DNA from: an uncultured Lachnospiraceae bacterium
GTDB lineage: Bacteria; Bacillota; Clostridia; Lachnospirales; Lachnospiraceae
Length of the DNA: 16,882 nt
Assembly (NCBI GenBank): GCA_947174615.1
Contig: CAMWJQ010000026.1
Coordinates: 1 to 16,882, forward strand
Direction of reading: 5' to 3'
The notes beneath the pieces were generated by a model, which saw only the letters and a program-made list of their open reading frames with translations, was not told the DNA's origin and searched no databases. This document shows positions 1 through 6,683 of the stretch, in pieces (the stretch's first letter is position 1; each line of letters starts with the position of its first letter). The position numbers were made by a program, and so were the translations under genes.

Positions 1-458
1 GTCACCTCCCTGTCCTCCTCCTGCGTGAGCGGTCGAAACGGCGGCGCGTACATGCCCGCGATCACCACCCCCGGATAATCCCGCCGGAGCGCTACCCGCA
101 TTGCTTCCAACGTCTGCGGCGTAGATCCATAGAAAAAATGACGGTATCCATTTTGCGGCGCCCTCAGAAACAATTCTGTCATCAGATCCGGTCCTGTGAC
201 CCGCTGTGCCTGGCGAAAACCTACACGCCTGCTGTAGACAGACAGCGGCGCTCCGTCAGGCAGCGCCATCGCCGCACTGTTTTGTATCTTTCGATAGGAT
301 TTATCCTCATACGCCATCACTGTTGTGTGCACATTGGCAACACAGATATAACTGTCCCGCAGCGCATCGAGATGGCTGTCAAGATAGTCCAGTGTATCTG
401 CCATGTTCGTCACATTGATATTCGTCTTTAAGATCTCACAATACTGTAGTTCTGACAC
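1..458 (-). CDS. WecG/TagA/CpsF family glycosyltransferase (GT26), C-terminus cut by window edge
   Basis: The first 153 residues of a GT26 enzyme are present; the rest lies beyond the left edge. The family transfers a sugar, typically ManNAc, from a UDP-sugar to a polyprenyl-diphosphate-linked sugar at the inner membrane face, the second step of wall teichoic acid or exopolysaccharide repeat assembly. Visible hallmarks are NVHTTVM around residue 45 (the active-site Thr region), LPDGAPL with the candidate catalytic Asp at 68, VTGPDLM near 87-93, and FFYGSTPQTLEAM near 108-120. The start is GTG, one base after the TAG stop of the upstream sugar transferase, with GAGG just upstream, so translational coupling is likely. 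An internal ATG at codon 19 is less likely because it would remove the first beta strand. The family call is confident; the donor and acceptor sugars cannot be read from the sequence. Confidence 0.9.
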   Translation of the reverse strand, partial: MSELQYCEILKTNINVTNMADTLDYLDSHLDALRDSYICVANVHTTVMAYEDKSYRKIQNSAAMALPDGAPLSVYSRRVGFRQAQRVTGPDLMTELFLRAPQNGYRHFFYGSTPQTLEAMRVALRRDYPGVVIAGMYAPPFRPLTQEEDREV

Positions 459-459
459 G

Positions 460-1884
460 CTACCTCGAACCCTTTCTTCCCAAAACGGTAAAAACCGTCA
501 TAAACAAAATTTTGATATCAAGCCCTAAGGACCAGTTATCAATATACTCTAAATCAAGCTTCACTATCTCCTCAAAGTCCTGTATGTCACTCCTGCCGCT
601 GACCTGCCACATACCTGTAAGCCCCGGCGTGATACTCATGCGCCGTCTGTAATACCCATTGTACTGTTCAAACTCGTCCTCTGTCGGCGGGCGCGTGCCG
701 ACCAGACTCATATCCCCGACTAAAATATTCAAAAACTGCGGTGTCTCGTCAAGACTCGTCTTTCTAAGAAATCTGCCGACCTTCGTGATGCGCGGATCAT
801 CCTCCATCTTGAACATCAGCCCCTTCACTTCGTTTTGAGCCTCCAGCTCCTTCTTGCGCGCCTCTGCGTCCGTATACATCGAACGGAACTTCCAGATTTT
901 AAAGCGCCGCCCATTTTTGCCGATGCGCGTCTGTGAGAAAAAGACCGGTCCAGGCGAGTCCAGACGAATCGCAAGCGCCACAAAGGGCGTGAGCACAGCC
1001 GTTGCCGCAAGCCCGACAAGCGCCCCAATAATATCCACAAACCGCTTGATTAGAAGCCGCCTCGAATCCATCGTGTTCAATGCAAAGGAAATCACGCTGT
1101 ATCCTGCCATCTGCTGCACATAAGTGTTGGGATTCGCACGGTTAAAAAGGTCTACATTATAGTGGCATGTAAGCCCCATCTCCTCAAATCTGCAAACCAT
1201 GTCGCGAATCTCCGTGATGGAAATACCCGGCAGACAAATAAACACCTCGTCCACGGTCATCTGAATGACCGTCTCGTAAAGATTCTCCTTCGACGCCACA
1301 ATCGGAACCTCACGAATCGTACTGCCCTTTTTGTCTGTATCATAGATCACCGCCGCCGTGATATCATAATACCACTCTTTGCGCTTGATGAGATTTCCCA
1401 GAAGCTCCTCCGCCATACTGTCCAGCGCAATCACCAGCATCTTCTCGGCACTCGTACTCTTCCGGTAATATTTCCACATCGCCTTCTTAAAAACCATATG
1501 CAGCACATAGGCTATGCCAATATTTAAAACTGCAAAAAAAACGTATACAGAGCGCGAAAACGCATAGGACTGCTGCGTGAGATACAGCACCAGCACCAGT
1601 CCCATGACGATAATCACGGTGTATCGTACCGTATAGTAAAATTCCTGATAATACCCTCTTGTAAAAAAATTTCTGTTGGCATCGAGAAACATATTATAAA
1701 GAAGGCACAAAACAACAATATATGCCCCCACCATAAGGTGAAACTGCTTTGGATAATTCTCATAATGAATGATATTGAATCGAATGAACAATGCCAAAGC
1801 ATAGGAGACGACAGCGCTCAGGATATCAATAATCAGAATGCTGTACGTCTCTATCATTTTGTTTTTCCTTCTGACGTTCTCCAT
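460..1884 (-). CDS. Exopolysaccharide polyprenyl glycosylphosphotransferase (WbaP/CpsE/WcaJ type)
   Basis: This 474-residue membrane enzyme should transfer a sugar-1-phosphate from a nucleotide sugar to undecaprenyl phosphate, starting a repeat unit. The layout is classic: hydrophobic segments at about 13-35, 51-67, 88-103 and 110-131, a soluble CoA-binding-like domain at about 145-260, a membrane segment at about 282-308, and the C-terminal bacterial sugar transferase domain. In that domain I see RFVDIIGA, SPGPVFFSQTRIGKNG, FKIWKFRSM, the catalytic Asp-Glu pair in KTSLDETPQF (379-380), SLVGTRPP, and SITPGLTGMWQVSGRS. Full length for the family. ATG 1884 is preceded by GAGGGAG at a spacing of 4 bases. 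It has its own consensus promoter 34 bases upstream and is followed after one base by the GT26 gene. The sugar is unknown; Gal-1-P or Glc-1-P are common in characterised relatives. Confidence 0.95.
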   Translation of the reverse strand: MENVRRKNKMIETYSILIIDILSAVVSYALALFIRFNIIHYENYPKQFHLMVGAYIVVLCLLYNMFLDANRNFFTRGYYQEFYYTVRYTVIIVMGLVLVLYLTQQSYAFSRSVYVFFAVLNIGIAYVLHMVFKKAMWKYYRKSTSAEKMLVIALDSMAEELLGNLIKRKEWYYDITAAVIYDTDKKGSTIREVPIVASKENLYETVIQMTVDEVFICLPGISITEIRDMVCRFEEMGLTCHYNVDLFNRANPNTYVQQMAGYSVISFALNTMDSRRLLIKRFVDIIGALVGLAATAVLTPFVALAIRLDSPGPVFFSQTRIGKNGRRFKIWKFRSMYTDAEARKKELEAQNEVKGLMFKMEDDPRITKVGRFLRKTSLDETPQFLNILVGDMSLVGTRPPTEDEFEQYNGYYRRRMSITPGLTGMWQVSGRSDIQDFEEIVKLDLEYIDNWSLGLDIKILFMTVFTVLGRKGSR

Positions 1885-1917
1885 TTTACTCCCTCAAATC
1901 ATCTGCCAATACCCTGC

Positions 1918-1946
1918 ATTATATCATGTTCCGCATTCTTTGTCAA
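1918..1946 (-). promoter_or_regulatory. Perfect-consensus sigma-A promoter with extended -10
   Basis: Read on the minus strand, TTGACA lies at 1946-1941, then a 17-base spacer, then TATAAT at 1923-1918. TG stands one base before the -10 hexamer, giving an extended -10. The predicted transcript start is near 1912-1910, leaving a leader of about 26 bases with the ribosome binding site GAGGGAG before ATG 1884. The TGA stop codon of the upstream glycosyltransferase (1945-1943) lies inside the -35 box. All twelve hexamer positions match consensus at optimal spacing in a 58-base intergenic gap, so chance is unlikely. It should give the sugar transferase and downstream genes transcription independent of the operon to the right. 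I see no operator-like repeat over it. Confidence 0.9.
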
Positions 1947-2740
1947 AAATCCGGGTTGTACGCCCCGCGGTAATTTCTGAACAAAATCTTAATCAAATCA
2001 CTGTTTCCCTTGAAAAAGCTGATCTTGGTAGGCACCTTTCCATTTTTGGGATACACCCGCATCACAGGAATCTCACATGCCCTGTAGCCAAGCTGCGTCG
2101 CTCTGACAGACAGATACGCAAGTAGCTCATACGTCATAAAGACGTCGCGAAACGGCGCCACACGCTCGTCTTGCAGATACCTTGCCGAGTATGCCCGATA
2201 AGCATTGGTCGTGTCCGTAAACCGCTGTCCTGCGGTCAGCGATATCACAGGCGCATGAAGCAGGCGCACCGCAAGCAGTCTGCTAATCGGCGTGTTGACT
2301 GCTCTTCCTCCCTTGATAAACCGAGACCCCTGCACAAAGTCATACCCTTCTTCCAGCTTTTGTATAAAGCGCGGAACATCCTCGATGCTGTCCTTGTAAT
2401 TCCCATCTATGGTGATAATGCCTTTGTATCCTCTCCTGAGCGCCCAGTAAATGCCCATGCGCAGCTGGGCGCCCTGCTTTCCCTTGTCCTTCTTGACGAG
2501 CAGCGTGTTGACCCGCAGCTTTCTTAACTTGCGCTCCTGCGTGCTGCCGTCCGTCGAACCGCCGTCACAGATCACGAGGTCCGCATAATCCGCGATCTGA
2601 TGCTTATACGCGCGGTAAAGTTCTTTTAAGATGCGCTCTCCCTCATTAATCACAGGAATCAGCACCACATAGTCCTTTGCCTTTGGTGCATACTCCTCAT
2701 ATGCAAAAGCGGGAACGCCCATTCTTCCTCCATAGATCAT
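1943..2740 (-). CDS. Family 2 glycosyltransferase, soluble DPM1-like type
   Basis: This 265-residue GT-A fold glycosyltransferase resembles the catalytic domain of dolichol/polyprenyl-phosphate mannosyltransferases but has no C-terminal membrane helices. Visible motifs are VVLIPVINEG near 25-34, CDGGSTDGS at 58-66 (nucleotide-sugar binding), and IDGNYKD at 111-117 where most relatives have DAD; DGN is, as far as I recall, a known variant in a subgroup. FVQGSRFIKGG follows near 135-145. ATG 2740 overlaps the upstream TGA as ATGA, with AAAGGAG 8 bases before it. A second in-frame ATG six codons on (2722) has GGAGG close upstream, so the protein could be six residues shorter. The gene ends inside the -35 box of the next promoter. 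The glycosyltransferase class is sure; donor and acceptor are unknown. Confidence 0.9.
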   Translation of the reverse strand: MIYGGRMGVPAFAYEEYAPKAKDYVVLIPVINEGERILKELYRAYKHQIADYADLVICDGGSTDGSTQERKLRKLRVNTLLVKKDKGKQGAQLRMGIYWALRRGYKGIITIDGNYKDSIEDVPRFIQKLEEGYDFVQGSRFIKGGRAVNTPISRLLAVRLLHAPVISLTAGQRFTDTTNAYRAYSARYLQDERVAPFRDVFMTYELLAYLSVRATQLGYRACEIPVMRVYPKNGKVPTKISFFKGNSDLIKILFRNYRGAYNPDF

Positions 2741-3558
2741 GCAAACATCTCCTTTCCATACGCCAGGATCTCGTCCAGCAGCGCAATTCGATCTATACCA
2801 TCCTCGGATTTCCCCATCTCCACGGACACATAGCCCTGATAGCCCTGCTCTCTCAGAAAAGCAGCCAGTTCTCCATGAAACGCTCTCCGCTCACGATGGC
2901 GTCCAATGGGTTTTAAAAATGGCTCGCTGAGATGCACATGGCTGATCAGCGCAGCGCTGCCCTCGAGCACTTCGATATGCTCTTTGTTTTCGAGCATTGT
3001 TCCGACATCGAGATTGAGCCGGAAGCCGTCAGACGCTGCTTCGCGAATGAGCTGTATTGCTTCCTTCGTCGTAGTGATGTAGTTCGTCTGATAAATTCTT
3101 GGGTTTGCCTCCATGCCGATCACAGTTTTCTGCGACGCTGCATAGCTGCCAATCCGCCTGAAAAAGTCCACTCCCTGCTGCCACAGCGCGCGGTCTGCCG
3201 GGTCTGGGAGCACTCTGTTTTTCGGACTGCCAAACACGAGATGCGCGCACTGAACCGCGCTTGCGAAATCAACTGCCTTTTTCGTATACATAAAAAGCGT
3301 CTCCCGCTGTACCTCGTCCGCAAAAAGCTTCTCCGTCCTGCCAAACCAGATCGACTGCATGGACGGAATCGAAAAACCTTCCTCGGCTGCAAACGTCCGC
3401 TGCCATGTGCGTGCCGCGTCCAAATTTTCATATGGCGCAGTCTCAAAAAAGCGTGTCGGCGCAATCTCTAGTCCTGTATAGCCATATTTTCGCATCAGCG
3501 CATAGACCTGTGCATCCTCTGCGGCAGTCCATGCAATATTGGATATCGAAAGCTTCAT
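2737..3558 (-). CDS. Sugar phosphate isomerase/epimerase-like TIM-barrel protein (AP_endonuc_2 family)
   Basis: This 273-residue protein belongs to the xylose isomerase-like TIM-barrel superfamily (IolE, IolI, hydroxypyruvate isomerase, D-psicose 3-epimerase relatives). These use a divalent metal to move a proton on a keto sugar or cyclitol. The likely metal and proton-transfer ligands fall at the expected strand ends: E150 in VIGMEANP, D184 in LNLDVGTM, H209 in SHVHLSEP and E247 in YVSVEMGK. The N-terminus MKLSISNIAW is the usual first beta strand. No signal peptide or membrane segment is present, so it is probably cytosolic. ATG 3558 overlaps the upstream TGA as ATGA and has GGGAG 7 bases before it. 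It sits between an SDR and a glycosyltransferase, so a role in nucleotide-sugar or keto-sugar interconversion is plausible. The exact reaction is not identifiable. Confidence 0.88.
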   Translation of the reverse strand: MKLSISNIAWTAAEDAQVYALMRKYGYTGLEIAPTRFFETAPYENLDAARTWQRTFAAEEGFSIPSMQSIWFGRTEKLFADEVQRETLFMYTKKAVDFASAVQCAHLVFGSPKNRVLPDPADRALWQQGVDFFRRIGSYAASQKTVIGMEANPRIYQTNYITTTKEAIQLIREAASDGFRLNLDVGTMLENKEHIEVLEGSAALISHVHLSEPFLKPIGRHRERRAFHGELAAFLREQGYQGYVSVEMGKSEDGIDRIALLDEILAYGKEMFA

Positions 3559-4535
3559 CGCTGTTCTCCCTCTTTGATCATGTGCTCCACAAACATTTTG
3601 ACATCTTTCAGCACTGCTTCCTTATCATAAATATAACCGTCCTTGCCGCCAAATTTCGACGCGTATGTAGTTCTGAAATCATACTTTGCAGGGACACCCT
3701 TCAATTCATTTTTAAAAACTTCTCCTGTCAGCGCCTTGTACAGCTCCGCGGCAGAAACCGGCTCTGTGGCGATATTTAACAGCGTGATTTCCTCGTTGAG
3801 CGCCGTCTGGATATCCTCCCAAAGCCGCCCTAAGGAATAAAACTGGAAGGTGCTGCGGCTGTCGGTAAAATTAAGCGCCGTGAAACCAAGCTTCTTAAAC
3901 TTTTTCTTTAAAAGCTCCCTCTTTTCCTTATCCAGCTTCCTGCATTTGTAGAATCCATTGCCCGCTGCCTCATAACAGTCGTCGAGCATGATGCCGTCCC
4001 CCGCCTTCTCAAGCACTTTGAGCTCTTGATACTTTTCCTTTTTCAACATTGTCGGGATCACGTTCATATAGTCATAAATAAAATTTTTCTTGAGATTGTA
4101 TCCGTAAAGACCCGGAAGCCTGATGATCAGCGCATTCGGATAATGCTTTCTCACCCACGCCTCAAGATAATACCGATTTAATCCATAGGGATTGATGCCG
4201 TTGCCTGCCCCGCCCTTCCCATCGGAAAACACAGAGTCCGTCTCATCCACCCCCACGGGATTTTTATAGACATCTATCGTGGAGATCAGCACAAGCCGCT
4301 GCGGATTGATCGCTTTGATGTTTGCCTCCGCCTCCAGAATCTGCTCCAGATCCCGCTCCGGCGCACTGTTTGCAAGATACTTCTCCGCGCGCACCCCCGC
4401 ATAGATGAGCACCTCTGGTTCCAGCCCGTATGCCCGCTCTATATTTTGTGAATTAAACACTCCTTTGATGCGGTTTCTCGCCCTCGAATAAAGATTGCTT
4501 CCTACAAATCCAGAATAACCAACCAATGCTACCAT
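3555..4535 (-). CDS. NAD(P)-dependent epimerase/dehydratase-like protein (extended SDR)
   Basis: This 326-residue Rossmann-fold protein has the nucleotide-binding glycine motif GYSGFVGSN (G6, G9, G12) right at the N-terminus, VLISTIDVY at 82-90 carrying the SDR Ser/Thr, and NPYGLNRYYLE at 115-125 where the catalytic Tyr-x3-Lys normally stands. Here the sequence is Tyr117-x3-Arg121, so the usual Lys is replaced by Arg. RLPGLYG at 139-145 is also typical of the extended SDR family that includes UDP-glucose 4-epimerases and dTDP-glucose dehydratases. ATG 4535 is preceded by GGAGGGG four bases upstream. It follows a GT2 gene by 31 bases and overlaps the TIM-barrel gene by 4. It probably acts on a nucleotide-linked or keto sugar. 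A non-redox or altered-mechanism role is possible given the Arg. Confidence 0.87.
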   Translation of the reverse strand: MVALVGYSGFVGSNLYSRARNRIKGVFNSQNIERAYGLEPEVLIYAGVRAEKYLANSAPERDLEQILEAEANIKAINPQRLVLISTIDVYKNPVGVDETDSVFSDGKGGAGNGINPYGLNRYYLEAWVRKHYPNALIIRLPGLYGYNLKKNFIYDYMNVIPTMLKKEKYQELKVLEKAGDGIMLDDCYEAAGNGFYKCRKLDKEKRELLKKKFKKLGFTALNFTDSRSTFQFYSLGRLWEDIQTALNEEITLLNIATEPVSAAELYKALTGEVFKNELKGVPAKYDFRTTYASKFGGKDGYIYDKEAVLKDVKMFVEHMIKEGEQR

Positions 4536-4566
4536 AATACCCCTCCATCTTTCTATCTATATTTAT

Positions 4567-5499
4567 TTACATTTTTTCTATGCTCTCAAAGCTGTATTTC
4601 TTGCGCCGGAAAACCAAATCCACCAAAATCTGCAAATATTTGATGATAATCGTCAGAATGCCAAACAGCCCAAAAAAGGCAAACGACATAAAAAATATCG
4701 TCGTCGTCCACCCCGCTACCGGCGTGCTGAACAAATACACGACTGCGGAATACAAAGCGACCAGCACTGCGACCGCCATCATGAGTACAGTCATCGTCAC
4801 CGCAAACCGATAGCCGAGCTCTGTGAACAGTATCATACTATTGACCGCAAGGTCTGTTCGGTACTTGCGCTCTGCCCGGTCCTCTTTTGCCGCTCGGGCA
4901 TCTGCTGCCTCATAGCGGATATTCGCTGTCTTCAGCCCGCAGTTTGCATACACCGCCTTGCGGTACGGGACAGATTTATTCATGCTGCTGATCCGGTTGA
5001 TCACCCTGCGGCTCAGCACCCGGAATCGCTCAGTTCCAAGCTGGTACGAAAAGTCTGTAAACCTGTTAAACACACGATAGAACATGCTCGATGTCAACCG
5101 CTGCCGCCTGTCTGGAGAAGCGCTCACGATATCATATCCCTCAAGAGATTTCCGATAGACGCTAAAGATCACCGATGCCGCAAAATCCGGGACACAGGCG
5201 TCAAACTCCAGCACAAAATCCCCGATTGCCAAATCCATGCCCGCATTCATCGCCGTCTCCACCCCGTGAAAATAGCTCATGTTCAGCACGGTGATCGTCG
5301 CGCTGCTGGCATGTCTGCTGATCTCGCGTATGATCTCGACGCTGTCGTCCTGCGAATGGTCATTCACACAGATGATCTCCGAGTGCTCAAAATGTTCCTC
5401 CAGCGCTGTCATCACCGTATGCAGAAACGTTCCGACCGACGCCGCATCGTTGTGCACATAAAGCACCGCAGACATAAAATTTTTTTCCTTGTTTGTCAT
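4567..5499 (-). CDS. Membrane-anchored family 2 glycosyltransferase (GtrB-like) with altered DxD
   Basis: This 310-residue protein has an N-terminal GT-A domain of about 200 residues and two C-terminal membrane helices at about 231-257 and 264-291, the arrangement of polyprenyl-phosphate glycosyltransferases such as GtrB, CsbB and DPM. Visible motifs are VLYVHNDAAS near 12-21, ICVNDHSQDDS at 43-53 (equivalent of VDDGSxDxT) and LEFDACVPD at 97-105. The last replaces the usual DADLQxP metal-binding motif with Asp-Ala-Cys. GTERFRVLSRRV near 155-166 fits the usual acceptor-loop region. ATG 5499 is 3 bases after the TAA of the flavoprotein gene, with GGAAGGGG 8 bases upstream. It likely loads an undecaprenyl carrier or acts on a membrane glycolipid. 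Divergence is high enough that activity should not be assumed. Confidence 0.82.
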   Translation of the reverse strand: MTNKEKNFMSAVLYVHNDAASVGTFLHTVMTALEEHFEHSEIICVNDHSQDDSVEIIREISRHASSATITVLNMSYFHGVETAMNAGMDLAIGDFVLEFDACVPDFAASVIFSVYRKSLEGYDIVSASPDRRQRLTSSMFYRVFNRFTDFSYQLGTERFRVLSRRVINRISSMNKSVPYRKAVYANCGLKTANIRYEAADARAAKEDRAERKYRTDLAVNSMILFTELGYRFAVTMTVLMMAVAVLVALYSAVVYLFSTPVAGWTTTIFFMSFAFFGLFGILTIIIKYLQILVDLVFRRKKYSFESIEKM

Positions 5500-5502
5500 G
5501 TG

Positions 5503-6651
5503 TTATGCCCCTTCCAATATATCATCTAGGTCGTATACGGTATTGATCTTTCCCGACAAAACTCCGACAAACGTAGGATTTGTCGTATATGTCCGAACAA
5601 CTGTTGGTCTCGAATCATCAATCTCTGAACTCATCAAAATCGGTTTCATCGAAAACAGCGAATCTTTGTACGTAAATGCGTACTCCTCCCGCAGATACTT
5701 GCGCGCAAGGTTCGCCATATAAGGAAATGCTGAGCGCGGCTTCGCCTGACAGAGATTGCAGTTGCCAAGATGTCTGCCGCTGCACGTCCCCCCGCTGTCC
5801 GCCTGACACGGAAACACAGGCACCTCGTCATAGCTTGTCGCGTGCGGCGTGAACGTCACCGACGTGAGCGAGTGCAGCCCTGTCTTGCCAAACGGCATGA
5901 TCGAGAAAAACGGACCGTCCATCACCGTAAATCCATATTCCTTCAATGTCTCATTGACATCGCAGAGAATAATCTCGCACAGCTCATATTTAATGCCAAA
6001 CTTATCATAGCCTAACATGTCTAAAATCTGGTTTGTCGATGCATACGTGGCATTTAGCACAAAATCGGAACTGTACTCGGCTGTCTCACCCGCTTCTGTA
6101 ACATACAGCGCATAGATATCCTCCTGCATCTCGATGCGATTTATTGCTGCACCGAAATGAACCTCCGCAAGCATCCCCATCTCCTGCAGCTTTTCCATAA
6201 AATAATCTCTCAGAATAAAAGCATCATACGTGTACTCCCGCGTGAGAAACGCACCGTCACACATGCCCTCCTTGAAGAATTTTCCCGGATGAAGCTCCTC
6301 GCACGGGATCTGTGCCGCCTCACAGAATTTTTTGAACTGCGCCCCATCCGACCATGAATACTCACTCGACGTCGCATACACCTTCTGAAATTCGCGGTTG
6401 ACACAGAACCCATAATCCTCATTAAAGCGCGCAAAATAGCCAGCGGACTTCATCGCGGTCGAGAGCGATCTTGGATAGTGATACCCCTGATGCACCCTTG
6501 CCTGGTTGATGTACGTCGCCCGCTGAAACGGCGCAGCCTCGCACTCAAGCACCAGCACACGCTGTCCCCGCTTTGCGCAAAAATGTGCGGCATACAGCCC
6601 ATACAGTCCTGCACCAATGATAATTTTATCATATTTGCTGTTCTTTTTCAT
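5503..6651 (-). CDS. FAD-dependent oxidoreductase (DAO-type) with four-cysteine motif
   Basis: This 382-residue flavoprotein starts with a dinucleotide-binding Rossmann fold: IIIGAGLYGLYAA has G13-x-G15-x2-G18, and E36 ends strand two to bind the ribose. NQARVHQGYHYPRS at 49-62 resembles the FAD/active-site region of the D-amino acid oxidase / L-2-hydroxyglutarate oxidase superfamily. Cysteines 282, 290, 298 and 301 form C-x7-C-x7-C-x2-C, which looks like a metal or Fe-S site and is unusual for the superfamily. No signal peptide, so probably cytosolic or membrane-peripheral. ATG 6651 follows the YfhO-like gene by 32 bases with GAGGGCGG upstream; the next gene begins 3 bases after its stop. 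Its neighbours suggest oxidation or rearrangement of a sugar or lipid-linked sugar, a UDP-galactopyranose-mutase-like or keto-sugar role for example, but the substrate is unknown. Confidence 0.85.
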   Translation of the reverse strand: MKKNSKYDKIIIGAGLYGLYAAHFCAKRGQRVLVLECEAAPFQRATYINQARVHQGYHYPRSLSTAMKSAGYFARFNEDYGFCVNREFQKVYATSSEYSWSDGAQFKKFCEAAQIPCEELHPGKFFKEGMCDGAFLTREYTYDAFILRDYFMEKLQEMGMLAEVHFGAAINRIEMQEDIYALYVTEAGETAEYSSDFVLNATYASTNQILDMLGYDKFGIKYELCEIILCDVNETLKEYGFTVMDGPFFSIMPFGKTGLHSLTSVTFTPHATSYDEVPVFPCQADSGGTCSGRHLGNCNLCQAKPRSAFPYMANLARKYLREEYAFTYKDSLFSMKPILMSSEIDDSRPTVVRTYTTNPTFVGVLSGKINTVYDLDDILEGA

Positions 6652-6683
6652 GATTGATCCGCCCTCTGTCTCTCCATGTCTTT

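Noticed and set aside
2932..3471. Plus-strand open frame of 179 codons opposite the TIM-barrel gene
   Set aside because: It lies wholly opposite a gene with clear catalytic residues, has no family resemblance and is Cys/Arg/His-rich as expected for an antisense shadow.
4536..4590. Possible promoter (TTGAGA, 18 bases, TAAATA) before the SDR gene
   Set aside because: The -10 box matches only three of six bases and the AT-rich 31-base gap makes such matches likely by chance.
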